From the NCBI RefSeq assembly GCF_000315625.1, contig NW_005434671.1, positions 1,251,950 through 1,289,241 on the forward strand: a DNA stretch of 37,292 nt, written 5' to 3'. Position 1 is the stretch's first letter, and every line of letters starts with the position of its first letter. Source of the stretch: Guillardia theta CCMP2712. Lineage: Eukaryota; Cryptophyceae; Pyrenomonadales; Geminigeraceae. Below, piece by piece: positions 1 through 10,970 of the stretch. Under the pieces are notes generated by a model. The model was not told where the DNA came from. It made no database searches and was given only the letters and a program-made list of their open reading frames with translations. Position numbers and translations under genes: made by a program.

Positions 1-767
1 GGCCTTCCAGCAAGTAGAACCGAAGAGGGAGAGGGAGGGAGACGAGGAAGGGAGACAAGGGAGAGGGAGAGGAGGAGAGGGAGAGGAGGGGGGAGGGGGA
101 GGGGGGAGGGGGAGGGGGGGAATCAGCGGAGGGAAGCGGAGGAGGGGCTGACGAGGATGGTGCAGCTGCTGCCTGTGTTCAACCTGCTCAAGTCGAAGAA
201 TAAGAACTCTGGCGATACCATCGACTACTCGCAGAGGAAAAGAACCAACGTCAGTGCGTGCGGAGGAGAGGAGAGGAGGAGAGGAGGAGAGGAGGAGAGG
301 AGAGGAGAGGAGGAGAGGAGGAAATAAGGGGAGAAAAGTAAGGAGAGGAGAAGGGGGCACTGACGAGGGTTCAGGTCGGGGAGCTGATCAATGAGACGCT
401 GGAGATGTTGGAGACGCACGGAGGACCGGACGCTTACATCAACATCAAGTACATGATCCCTACATACGAGAGCTGCATGGTGGTATAGGAGAGAAGACAA
501 GGAGGATGGGACATGTTAGGTTGTAATAATAATGAATCAAGATGAAGAAAAAACGGATCTTCCTCTTTCTCCTTTCCTCTTCCTCCTCCTCCTCCTTCCA
601 ATTCTTGATTCCTGCGTCGTTTTCCTCCCTCCCCTCTTCCCTCCTCTTTCTTCGTTGGCTTCCTCCCTCTCCTCCCTCCTCTCTTTCAAACGCAGGAAGC
701 ACAAGCTAACGAAGCTGAGCAGCCACCGAGCTCAGTTCCACACCCTGAGCCTGCACAAGGCGAGTGA
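1..767 (+). CDS. 3' end of an unrecognised protein gene (5' part outside window)
   Basis: I do not recognise the product. Four exons fit in one phase: 1-13 (AFQQ), 166-249, 375-482 and 696-767, with stop TGA at 765-767. Acceptors at 165 and 374 each follow a CTGAC element, and the last intron runs from GTATAG through a long pyrimidine tract to CGCAG. The visible protein has a basic stretch (KSKNKN, QRKRTN), then [20 protein letters not shown] and [13 protein letters not shown], and ends in a Pro/Glu/Gln-rich tail. If the last intron were retained, the protein would instead end at 486 in CMVV, a CaaX-like tetrapeptide. I favour splicing because of the strong acceptor. The gene converges with the NIPA-type gene; the stops are about 150 bp apart. 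The first introns are purine-rich GGAGGA DNA. Confidence 0.5.
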
Positions 768-808
768 GAGGAGAGAAGAGGCAACGCGAAGAGGACAAGC
801 AGGAGGAG

Positions 809-911
809 CATGATGAGGATGATGATGACGATCACGATGATGGTGATGGTGATGGTGATGATGGAGATAATGATGGAGATAGAGATGGAGATGATGATGA
901 TGATGATGGAT
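809..911. repeat. GATGAT/GGTGAT microsatellite
   Basis: Imperfect trinucleotide and hexanucleotide array between the two convergent gene ends. It is not needed for either reading frame. Confidence 0.85.
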
Positions 912-914
912 AGG

Positions 915-3900
915 TCACAAGAGAGCTGTTCTCACGTCGGGAGATGAGGGAGGGCTGTTCTTCACGCGCATCACGGTTCCTCCCAGCAGGCCCTCAGTCT
1001 CCACCTCCACCGTAGCTGCTCGTCCCCGTCCGTATGCCGTCCAGTCCGACCGCGATCGCCCCCCCGCGTCACGATGGAGGAAGCGCCCTTGCCCCCGGTC
1101 AGTTTAAGACAAAGAGCAGAGAGTGGGGAGGGAGGAAGGGGAGGGGAAAGAGAGGAGAGGAGAGAGATAGTGGGGGCAGTTGAAGCAGCTGGAGCGAGAA
1201 GACAAGACGGGCGGGAGAGAAACGAGGAAAGGAAAATGCTGAAGCGAGAAGGTGAGAGGGGCGGAAGGGGATGGAGCTTTGGAGCCTCACCGTCTAGCAT
1301 CTCATCAGCAAGGTCGTCGAGTTCATCCCTGTAGTCTGATAGGCACACAAGAAGTCAGAGAGGAAGGGAGAGGCGGCCAAGAGGAGCAAAGGAGGAGAAG
1401 GAAGCGGAGGGAGGGAGGGAGGAGGCGGATGGATGGATGGATGGATGGATGGATGGATGGATGGATGGATGGATGGATGGATGGAGGAGGAGGAGGAGGA
1501 GGAGGAGGAGAAACAAACTTGTCTTGGAGCGCTTGGCAAACGTGATGAGGTAGACGCCAGAGAAAGTGACGAGACAGCCGGAGACAAAGAAGAGCGTGTA
1601 GTGGCAGTCTGGGTTGGTAGGAGGACAATGCTGCAAGAAACATGAGCGAGAGGAGGAGTAGGAGGGAGGGGGGAAAAGGAGCAGGATAAGTTAGGAAGAA
1701 GAGAAAGGAGGAGGTGAGCAGGAAAGAAGATAGAGGGAGGAAGAGGAGAGCAGTCTTAGGAGGGAGGACGGAGGAGAGACCTGGTGGTACTCCTTGTACA
1801 GGACGATCCCAGCCATGATGGAGCAGAAGGTAAAGAGCACGTAGTAGACTGGGACGACCTGAGGGATGGGTGGCAATCAGCAGAGAAACGGTGGGGAGGA
1901 GAAGGTGGGGAGGAGAAGGTGGGGAGGAGAAGGTGGGGAGGAGAAGGTGGGGAGGAGAAGGTGGGGAGGAGAAGGTGGGGAGGAGAAGGTGGGGAGGAGA
2001 AGGTGGGGAGGAGAAGGTGGGGAGGAGGGGGAAAAGAAGGTGGGAAATGGAGGGGACAAGCATATATCACCTCCGATGCTCCAAAATGCATCATGGCAAG
2101 ATTCAAGTACTTGAGCTGTACCAAGTGTGAATGCTGTTGTTGTTCTTCCTGCTGTCAACCCTCTGCCTCCCCCCCCCCCTCTCTCTTTCTCCTCTGCTCC
2201 TGCTCCTTTCTTCTCTCGCTTTCTCTGCCATCTCGATCCTCCTACTTGTCCTCACCTGAACAATGAGTGTGCCCACGGTAACGGCAACGAGGATCCAAGG
2301 AAGGACATTGTAGAACTGCAGCGAGTGAGACAAGCGCTGATGAAAAGAAGAGGACTGCGAGGAGCGCGCAGAAGGAGAGAGACAGAGAAGAGGACGAAGA
2401 GGACGAGAAGGGAAGAGGATGGCGGGGGTGAGGGCGAAGGGGCAGGACCTGGTTGTTCCCCTGCAAGGTGAGGACAAGCGCCGTCGAGACTCCTTTGACG
2501 CACATGACAGTCAAACTCCCCTGAAGAGAACGATCAACATGCGCGGGAGGAGATGAAGCGAGAAGAAGAAGGGCGGAAGGACGACGGGGAGGAAGGAGGA
2601 GAGAAAGAGGAGGTGGAGGAGAAATGAATGGGAGAAGGTCGAACAGACCGTGAGAGAACAGATAAGAGTGTAGATGACGACATATCGCCTAAAGATCTTG
2701 TCAGAGAGAAGTAGAAAAGGAGAGGAAAGGAGCAAGAAAATGTCGCAAAAAGCAAGTCAGGAAAAGAATGTGGTCGGGCGGATGGATCAGAAAAGAAAAA
2801 AGAATATGGAGGAAGCAAGGAGAGGAAGAAAGAGGAAGGGAGTAAGGAGGGTAACTGGCCGTACTTCTTGATGTTGTCCGGAAGTAGGAAGAGGATCAAG
2901 ATGGCGATGGAGATGGAAATAACAAAGAAGGCAAAGCCACTGTCGCTCATGTACTCGATGAGGACCTGGAGGAGAGGACGGAAGTGACAGGACGATGCCA
3001 AGGATGGAGGAGGAAGAAGGAGTAGAGAGGAGGAGTGGAAAGTGAAGAGGAACGGGAAGGGGACAGTGATGGTGGAGGAAGAGAACGAGAAAGTGAGCTC
3101 TGAGCAGCAGGTAGAAGGAGGAAATACCTCCATGGTGAGCTGTTTGTCCGAGGAGGGAGCATAAAGGACGATAAGCACGGACCCTAAAATCGCCATGGCC
3201 ACCCCAAACAAATTGCGAGGGCCTGGGATGTTGGAAATAAGGGACGCAGCAAGGGAGAGCAGGAAATTGAAGGGGCAGGAGCTGGGCAGGACATACCGAT
3301 ATGTTCTCGAAGGATGTAGTGCGCAAGGATAGAGTTGGAGATAACCGACACTATGCAAGGTTTCAGATGTTTTCAAAGCTTTCCCTTGCCGCCTCTCATT
3401 CACCTGCTCCAAGAGGAGCGACGACTGTGGCCGGCGCGTAAGCATAGGCGAGGAAGTTTCCAGTCTCGCCCATGGCCATGAGGACCATGCCGACCCACCA
3501 GAGCTTAAGGCGAATGTAGGGCTGCACCAAGTCAAACAACACTAGACAGGGTGCAGGAGGAGCAGAGCACGGAAGGGAAGACAACGGGAGGGGAAGAAGA
3601 GGGAAGGAGAGGCCAAAAAGGATAAGTTGATTGATGATCGAGCATTACCAGCTTCCCTCCTGACAGAAGCTCGTTCTGATTGTGCGCATATTTCTGAGTA
3701 TTGAGACTGACCTGTGGCAACCGTGAGGACAGGACAAAACGTTTGAAACAGCTCACTGAAATAAGGATGTTCCCACTTAACGCCAACAAGATCCCAATTT
3801 GTTCCTGACAAGAGGAGACAAGAAACAAACGTTTACAGGCATAACTCCAAGATCAAAGGTCAATGACTACCTGACGAGTGAAAGCAAAACAAGTGCTGTT

Positions 3901-4584
3901 GGTCCCTCCACAAACCCCACAAACGTCTGTCTTCATTCCACTGTTAAACTTACCATCGCATCCCACACACTGGGCAACAAGATGTCCTAAAACAAAATTC
4001 TCAAAAATAGTCTTGATCTTTCCTTGATCATCAGTCCTCCGTTCTGCTCCTGCTCCAACTTCTACCCCAGCTCCTATGGCAGCTCCTTACCAACATTTAC
4101 CTGAAGCGTTCGATGTATATGTGACACAGCGATCTTCGCTCGCGCACCAAGCGCAAGGCACGTCGACTTCTGAATCCTTCTCGCAGCTCTTCCTATCTCG
4201 TCGTAGCTCGCACAGCCCTGGAGGGCCCACGCATGCTGACCACTTTCCGCATTCCAACTGCTGTCCTCGTTTTCCGCGCAGGCTTGTCGACTTTGATTTT
4301 CGTCGGATGGAGGAGACGGCTCTGACTCCGTCACCATCCGCATCCTCATTATGCTTTACCATGCACCATGCACACCCGCTTCTTCGCAAGCAGACTCGCT
4401 CCGTGTAGGCTTCTGTACAGGCTCCGGATCGAGCTGGCTCATAGCCCGATGATGCATGGGACATTCCACGATTTTTCGCCATGCTGGGCTGATCATCCAC
4501 CATCTTCGGAACATCATGCAGTCCAGCACGAACAGCAAGCAAGAGAGGAAGCAAGAATGTAGTCCTCACCCAAAGCTTGCTCAT
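915..4584 (-). CDS. NIPA-type magnesium transporter with a cysteine-rich secreted N-terminal domain
   Basis: NIPA (DUF803) proteins are polytopic membrane Mg2+ transporters. Sixteen exons agree in phase and total 1713 nt (570 aa): 4101-4584, 3871-3986, 3757-3804, 3649-3711, 3404-3521, 3297-3350, 3128-3222, 2856-2965, 2649-2688, 2449-2520, 2256-2315, 2071-2115, 1781-1858, 1519-1630, 1291-1335, 915-1087. The start ATG at 4584 gives a signal peptide ([21 protein letters not shown] region). About 180 residues with paired cysteines follow, ending in [13 protein letters not shown], a motif seen in extracellular Cys-rich repeats. The transporter starts at [16 protein letters not shown]. It shows [65 protein letters not shown] and [11 protein letters not shown], in NIPA order. 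An acidic/Ser-Pro tail follows. Several introns carry tandem repeats. The fusion is inferred from phase agreement; it needs a transcript. Confidence 0.85.
1427..1484. repeat. (GGAT)n tetranucleotide microsatellite, about 14 copies, then (GGA)n to 1510
   Basis: It lies wholly inside the intron between the 14th and 15th exons of the NIPA-type gene (1336-1518). Long frames through it encode only Ser-Ile-His-Pro or Met-Asp-Gly-Trp repeats and are not genes. Confidence 0.95.
1890..2030. repeat. 14-bp minisatellite, about 10 copies of GGTGGGGAGGAGAA
   Basis: Near-perfect tandem copies fill most of the intron (1859-2070) between exons 12 and 13 of the NIPA-type gene. The transcript strand reads as a polypyrimidine tract next to the acceptor at 1858. 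Confidence 0.95.
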
Positions 4585-5009
4585 CGCGCTTTCTCGAATC
4601 AAACTTCGAATCAAAGCGCTGGAGTCTTCATTGACGGTTGTAGGCGTTCAAGGAATCGAGGAGCATCTTTCAGAGTGTCTCTTGCTTGACTGCCAAGAGC
4701 TCAGACGACCATCTGTGAGAGCTAGTTTAGTAGCTATCAAACAAACAACTTTGCAGTAAGAAAGAGTGGACAGCATCAGGTTCGAACGAGTAGAGAGTAG
4801 AGAGTCGAGCAGCTCGAAAATGAAGATGAATAGAATAAGAAGAGAAAGAAAGTCAAGGCGTGATGATGGCAATGTGAATCAGCAACAAAGTGGAAACGAG
4901 ATCAGGAGGATCGGCAGGTAGACCAGCACAAAGGGGAGCAGAAACGGCAGGGGTAAGAGGATGATGAGCATTATTGCATTGAGCAAGAAGGGTAGAAGAG
5001 AGAGCCGTA
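4585..5009. other. Upstream region of the NIPA-type gene; no gene seen
   Basis: It should hold the promoter and 5' leader of the - strand transporter gene. I see no convincing TATA-like element and no exon with coding character on either strand. Confidence 0.4.
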
Positions 5010-5250
5010 GGAGCAGGAGGAGCCAGAGGAGCCGGAGGAGCAGGAGGAGCAGGAGGAGCAGGAGGAGCAGGAGGAGCAGGAGGAGGAGCAGGAGGAGGAG
5101 CAGGAGGAGCAGGAGGAGCAGGAGGAGCAGGAGGAGCAGGAGGAGCAGGAGGAGCAGGAGGAGCAGGAGGAGCAGGAGGAGCAGGAGGAGCAAGAGGAGC
5201 AGGAGGATCAGGACGAGCAGGATGAGCAGGAGGAGCAGGAGGATCAGGAG
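5010..5250. repeat. 9-bp minisatellite (AGCAGGAGG)n
   Basis: About 25 copies of a 9-bp unit, with variants at both ends. Because the unit is a multiple of three, all frames stay open and give Pro-Pro-Ala or Arg-Arg-Ser repeats. A 162-residue Pro/Ala-rich frame on the - strand (4853-5341) contains it. No flanking exon or splice support was found, so I treat it as non-coding. Confidence 0.85.
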
Positions 5251-5259
5251 GCGACGAAG

Positions 5260-5690
5260 TGAAGGAGAGGGCTTGGCGGGAGCAAGAGGCCCCCGCATGG
5301 CAAATTAAGGACGTAACGGCGTGTAACGATACTTCAGCCAAAAAAAGTCTTCAAATTGGCATTAAACTATGGAAATTTTATGTTTGGAGATTTGCGTTTT
5401 TTCATCGAAGAATTAAACTCAATGATGACTATTTGAAATAATAGCAAAACATTTTCAACCATGACAATATGGTCATTTATATTCTATCACAACTTCTATT
5501 GTTCAAGCAAGCCTGCCCCTCCCACGTGTAGCAAATGTGTTTATTGTCACACAATAACGCTGGTACAAATATATTGCATTTTAATTGATATTGCAGTTTA
5601 ATTTTGACTCTGGACGCAGTTTTATTGAGAAATTAAGGTTTTTGTAGTTTATTTTATGGTGAAATTGTAGCTTCAGGGAGACAGGGGTAG
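5260..5690. other. AT-rich intergenic stretch
   Basis: AT-rich DNA with stops in all frames and no gene signal. It separates the 9-bp minisatellite from the first G-rich motif array. Confidence 0.5.
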
Positions 5691-5840
5691 TGCCCTAGCA
5701 AAGAAGGCTAACCTGGGGTGGTGTTTAGTTAATAACAGGAGGGGGTAGTCAAAGGGGGTGATGGATGGAGACAAGCAGGGGTACTTCTTGTCATGTGGTG
5801 GGGTAGTAACATGAATACCAGACTCTGGTCAAGGGTAGGG
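5691..5840 (+). repeat. GGGGTA-type motif array, copy 1 (G-rich on + strand)
   Basis: Irregularly spaced GGGGTAG, GGGGTGG and GGGGTAC words separated by 15-40 nt of unrelated sequence. The same vocabulary recurs at 8870-9370, 21395-21450 and 31480-32520. It is not coding. Confidence 0.55.
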
Positions 5841-6700
5841 GTGGAGCGAACGAAGAGTCACGATGCAGGCGACATACGAACAGATCAAAGAGAAGATGAC
5901 TGGGCCCGGCGAAGAAGGTGGGGAGAGGAGGAGAAGATGCTGAGATGAGAGAAGAAGAGGAGAGGAGGCAGGGTGTCGGAAGGAGAGTATGGGAGATAAG
6001 TGAGCGATGATATCACAGCTGAGTCCTTGCAGAGGATCTAGGACTGTGGGAGGAATTGTGCGAATGTGCACATCATCACGAGGGGCGAGGCCTGAGCGTT
6101 TGGTGATGTCTTGTTTGCAGGGCAATGGTCTTCAGGTCTCTGCGATTGCTTCAGTGACTGCAGGTTTGCCAGTCTCTGCCTTGCTTTCGAATGTGTGATG
6201 GTGGTTTGTCCCAGACTCTGCATTGTCACGACAATTCCAGTCGTCAATGGATTGTCACAAGGGCAAGCATATACAGTCGTTGATGGCCATGAAGGCATCA
6301 TCCAAGAGCCTCTCTGTGGCATAGTCGTTCCTCTTGTTGGAGAGTTCCTCTGCACGCCCCTCTTGTGCATACAGGTACCCTGACACAGCTCAATAGTTTC
6401 GTGGCCTCATTGCGCCTTGCAGCTTGCGATGCTCCGCAACAAGTTCCATCAGCCTCCACACAACATTCAGAACTCAACATTCTGCCCTGAAATCGTGGAG
6501 GATGTTGTTTGCTCGGTCCTGTGCTGGTGGTGCACCCTGCAGCAGATACAGCGACACATGCAGGTATTTGTCTAATTCACATTCCTCCCTCCTCACTTTT
6601 CTATGGCAGTCTGTCAACGCAGGATACAAGGGACCTGTGTACCTTTTTGCACCTGACACCACAAATACGATGAATGATGCAAAGGACAGTTAAAAACGCT
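5841..6700 (-). other. Unresolved region with possible - strand exons
   Basis: Several - strand stretches look protein-like: HVSLYLLQGAPPAQDRANNI (about 6500-6565), RLMELVAEHRKLQGAMRPRN (about 6390-6450) and GYLYAQEGRAEELSNKRNDY followed by a Met/Ala/Asp-rich segment (about 6260-6370). I could not join them in phase with good splice sites, and stops fall between them. It may be a decayed gene, or a real gene whose introns I misread. Mixed + strand frames here are cysteine-rich and look like noise. Confidence 0.3.
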
Positions 6701-7002
6701 CGTGTCCCCATACCTATATTAGCTTTCTGTATGTTTCTTTACAATAGTGGAGATTGCCACTTCATTCATGTGTAGTAAGTTTTCGTTTTATGAAAATGTA
6801 CAATGAAGAGTTCGACAAGCTGGTACCAAGTAGGGAAAAACTATTGCACTGGAGCGGCGGTCCAAAAACTTAGGCAGCATCTCGATCAGTTCAACAATCG
6901 ACGACTGGAGAGAGGAAGAAACTTCCTGAGCATATATATCCAAAGTCCTTGATGATTTCACAAGTGACATTTCAAGGTCAACAGTCAATAAAGCCTTTTC
7001 GC

Positions 7003-8299
7003 TCAGTGTGGAATGGCTTGAGAATATGCAAAAAGCCCAGCAAACACGATGAACTGCAAACATGTTTAGTCCAAGCAAGGGGAGTTAGATAAGACGACTT
7101 ACTGTGCCTGCAAGCGCAACTTGAACGTCTTTCCCAGTCTCATGTTGTCGCATAGACTGATATTACACATGAGCTCTTGAAAGGGCAAAACAAAATGTTG
7201 CAATGTGGCATTCATCCTCACCTTAGGTTTCTGTAGCATATACCATTCCAACGAATATTTTTCTGGCATCTTTTCGAGCTTCGAGTATTGCAATGCTTTT
7301 CCTCCTCCTTTGATGACATCTAGCTCAACGTGTCAGAACTCAGACCCAGCCATGTCAGTTTCATCGTACCAATTTTCTCAAGATCAATCCATTGAAAATA
7401 TTCCTCCCCCAGGTCTAGCTGCGGGGCAGTGTAAATGTATTCGAGCCCTTTCGCTACCCTTCGTACGTCCACATCCTCATGTGACATCAATGCTCTGAGG
7501 GTTTGGACTGCTTTCCCTCGCTTCGTCAAGTCAGACAGACGAAAAAACTCTTATGACATGTTACCTGTCCAGATGCATCAAGGGCTTGACCCAACCAAAT
7601 TGTGTATTGCCCTCCTTCCCGGCTAGCTGCTCCACCAGGGGATATTTGAATCGCTTTGGTGAAGGACTCGATTGCTAATCTGTATTGACCATTGTCGAAG
7701 CTTTTCACGCCTGATCTGAAGAATTCCTCTGCCTTTGCAAGTCTGCCCTGGCGCACACGCAACATGCTCTTTGCCTTTTTGAGGTCTCCGTTGCATTCCA
7801 TCAGTATCTGCTCCATAACCCAATCTGGAACTCTATCTTCCTCATAAACTTGCAGCCCCTCGCCCCGGCTAGCAACTTTGCTGTCCAATCTGGCACCAAA
7901 GACTTTCACCTTTTCCTCCTTTCTAGGCCCTCTATCAATCTTGGTCAGCATGGTCATTGACTCTTCGTTGTCTTCCGCGCCTTTGTTAACTGTCTCACCT
8001 GCCCTTGGCGACATCTGCGTCTCTATTGATTGTTTTCCACGCAGACCGTCGAACTTGCTTTGCGACATTTGCGAGCCCATATTCACTTCGCCTGACATGA
8101 CAAGCTTCGAGGTTTGGATGTAACTGAGAAGACTTGCTCCTCGTAAGGCACCTCCCTGCCTCAGCAGAGGTGGGGGCATCAAGAACGCCGGTTGCAGCTT
8201 CCAATCTCGGACAACACGGTCCCCGCTTGCAATGGGAGGATGGAACATTGCAAGCATTACGAAGTAAAATATACTCCGCTTGCATCCCGAGCTACACAT
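7003..8299 (-). CDS. Membrane-anchored TPR protein, possibly plastid-targeted
   Basis: Four exons agree in phase (1035 nt, 344 aa): 7565-8299, 7370-7520, 7222-7319, 7003-7053. The start at 8299 gives MCSSGCKRSIFYFVMLAMF, a signal-peptide-like leader, then KLQPAFLMPPP. In algae with complex plastids a signal peptide followed by a Phe-containing transit region would direct import, but this is inference. Around residues 175-240 lies a UBA-like stretch (WVMEQILMECNGDLKKAKSM) and a TPR (AEEFFRSGVKSFDNGQYRLA). A conserved-looking segment DVRRVAKGLEYIYTAPQLDL, then PEKYSLEWYMLQKPK, resembles plant and cyanobacterial TPR proteins that I recall with an EAPxL motif. The last exon encodes a membrane segment (FIVFAGLFAYSQAIPH) and the stop. 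Acceptors have TGAC 10-13 nt upstream. Confidence 0.75.
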
Positions 8300-8671
8300 C
8301 TGCAGGAACACGAATCAATGAGAGAAGCATTTGTACAAGTTGTTATAACGACACGGCTTCCATGTGATGAAGTTAATTGCACGTGATCACTGAACTCTAA
8401 CTCACTCTATGAATGGCTGTCCCTCCACTCCATAAAATTATCTCAAGGAATAAAACATAACAATGTTGGCAACTCCTGGATTTACAACAATCTGCCTGTC
8501 TGAGTTTTCCCGTTTAAGGCTTTTTTTGCATACACTGCCCCATGGCTCCTCTTCACTCAGTCTGCGTGGACAATTTGTCTATCTACTTGAGCAATTTCAT
8601 TTCTCATACTTTTGTGTGTAAATGGTGCAAACTTCCCCGAGCATGCAAAACATCATTTCCACTAGGGATCG

Positions 8672-8735
8672 TCTACAACTATCATCGGCCCTGTTCCTCC
8701 TTGTCTACAACTATCATCGGCCCTGTTCCTCCTTG
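8672..8735. repeat. Perfect 32-bp direct duplication
   Basis: Two identical adjacent copies (8672-8703 and 8704-8735) of a unit starting TCTACAACTATCATCGGCCC, in non-coding DNA upstream of the TPR gene. Confidence 0.95.
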
Positions 8736-8869
8736 ACTTGATGATCATCATCTTGTTGTTGCATAGGCATCGTCTCTAGCTCAAGATTCGGATCAGCTCC
8801 TTGCCCAGCACCTTCACCGCTTCTCTCTGCATCCTTCTCTCTTCATCGTTTTCTTATCACGCGCTGCCA

Positions 8870-9370
8870 TGGCGGGGATTGAAGGGGAGGCAAGGTGGCT
8901 GGAGAGAGTAGTGTTGGGGTTGGGGTCTCTGAATTGAGGGGGTAGGGGTCAATATCGCATATGGGGTGGGGTTCGAATTCATGGGAAATGAAGGTCTAAG
9001 AGTCCTATCAATGGCGGGTGGGTCATGATCATGAGGAGGTAGGGGTAGTAGGGACGCAAGGAGGAGTTGCAGTCTTGTTGCAGAAATTGAAAAACGGTGG
9101 TAGGGTGGGCAGGAAGGTGGGGGTCCAATCTAACTTGAAGGGGTCAATTAGACTCCGGTTTTCTCTCCATACGTGGGGTGGGTACCATGTAGGGAGGAGA
9201 GTATCTCTGATCCAAGGAAGGGGTACATGTTCATGCATGTGATAACATGCAGAGAAGGACCCGGGTAGTAAAAAGTAAAAGGGGGGGGGTACTTACCTGT
9301 GTGAGGATTTCCGGGAGGGTACCTTTCGTTAGTAAACAGGGGGGTAGAAGATTAGCGGACGAGGGGTGGT
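8870..9370 (+). repeat. GGGGTA-type motif array, copy 2 (G-rich on + strand)
   Basis: About 15 words of the form GGGTAG, GGGGTAC, GGGGTGG or GGGGTCAA, spaced roughly 20-40 nt apart across 500 bp; the sequence between them is not repeated. A 69-residue - strand frame (9029-9238) is Pro/Thr-rich only because CCCC words are spread through it. No other feature explains the segment. Confidence 0.6.
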
Positions 9371-9594
9371 GAGAGAGATTGAATCGGGTTCTTTGCATAT
9401 AATTTTCAGGATAGCATTATATATAAATATCATAAAATTTATAATTGATGAAGAAACAAACAACGGTTCAACTCCATGGACATAAACTTCAAAATTATAT
9501 ATAAATACCCAAATTATATATAATTTTGATGCACTGTTATTATAAGTACTTTTTTTTCCCCGTTCAGTCCTCACGCCGGATTTAGAACAGGAAA

Positions 9595-10584
9595 ATGGTG
9601 AGTAAGCGAAGCGGCGGCAGTGATGGTTGTGGCTATGCTTTGCACTACCCCCTTCTATGGCAATCATCATTCTCCTCACTTTGTTACAAATGGATAACTC
9701 GTACATCTTTTTGCCCTCCTTCTCTGTTCTTTTGTTTTCCATTCCTTGAATCTTCACCTCATCGTCAGAAATCCACTTTTGTTGTTCACGCTCATGCTTA
9801 TCATTTATTTCGACCCTCTTGTCCGTACTCATATCGTCCTCTTTGCAATGCGATGTAAGTGTCCGAAAAGTCTATGCAGCTGCAAGGCTGTTTGGTGCAA
9901 CATACTCCTCAGCACACCTACCTGGTTCCTTCAGGAAGCCTTGGATTACTTGATTCTTTTTTGTTCCTTCTGTTCCTTCTCATCCTCGATCTACACATAG
10001 TTTCGATTCCCAACTGATTATATCAAACAATTACTTCGAAAATAGTCATTGTCGTGGTTGCCTTGATTTCTGGCAGCGATTCGCTTGTATGCCAACTTCC
10101 ACGAATCGTTTTGTTGTTGGGCACTGTCTGATCGTCTCAAATCTTGCTTGCTTGTTCCTTTCGTCCTGCATGTCCTACTCAGTAGCACCGCCACATCATT
10201 TCTTTATACGAGAGTAGGGTTCTTAATCGCTTTGCTGGTGAATTCCTTTATTTTCTTACGTATCATCTGGTTGATTTCTCTTCCATGTCTCCCCTGGCTG
10301 GATGTCATGATACACGATTATTTTCATTATTGAATCATTTTGTACACCTGTCATTCATTCATTTGACACTCCTGGCTCTTTACTGAAACGTGGTTGCAGT
10401 TTGAGCTCGCAGTCAAGACTTTCCAGACTGAAATGCTTTGGGGAGATTCAGACATGGTTGGTGCCGCATTGCTTTGACTAACGATGCTAACCTTCTGTAG
10501 GAGAAGAGCTCATACGAGCACGAGGCTTTGAAGGCTTGCAAGTACCAGGTTCTGACTGCGATGCCTCTGAATGTGCCGCAATAA
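9595..10584 (+). CDS. Small unrecognised protein; start codon apparently cut off by an intron
   Basis: I do not recognise the product. The clear part is two phase-0 exons, 10400-10456 (FELAVKTFQTEMLWGDSDM) and 10501-10584 (EKSSYEHEALKACK, YQVLTAMPLNVPQ, stop), joined by a short intron ending CTTCTGTAG. Upstream, ATG at 9595-9597 is followed at once by the strong donor GTGAGTAAG. If that is the first exon, it encodes Met only and the minimal product is 47 aa. The 800-nt intron this needs is unusually long here. One or more exons may lie between 9598 and 10399, where I saw only pyrimidine-rich intron-like DNA. Confidence 0.5.
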
Positions 10585-10970
10585 CAAGATGTGCAGGCAA
10601 GCTGCAACCTGACCAGACAAGCTCAGGCCAAGAAGTCAAAGAAATCGTTGCATATCATTCACATCGGAAACATTTGTGAGTTTATTTTGTGTTTTTTACG
10701 TCCTTCGATCGCATGCGTCCCGAGCACACACTTGTCAATACTGACTCATGCTTGCAGATTGATTTCTAGTATGGTTTGATGTCGTTAGGACTCGAACTTT
10801 TCCAACAGCGTTGGCGTTGATGGACTCATGCTGTGTTGAATTCCTGCAATGACATTGTTTTCGAAATATTTACGATTTTGTAGTAACAACGGATTATGTG
10901 TTTTTCGGACTCTTTTGTTTTGTTCCTGTTGTTTTTCTGCCATCGCGAATGTTGTGTAGGAATTGCTTGT

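Noticed and set aside
480-486. CaaX-like ending CMVV of the first gene
   Set aside because: It needs retention of an intron with GTATAG donor and a very good acceptor at 695; kept only as an alternative.
1323-2063. Long - strand frame of 246 codons
   Set aside because: It runs through intronic CT-rich minisatellites and microsatellites of the NIPA-type gene; the real exons there lie in other frames.
4853-5341. 162-codon Pro/Ala-rich frame (- strand)
   Set aside because: Created by a 9-bp tandem repeat that keeps all frames open; no splice or family support.
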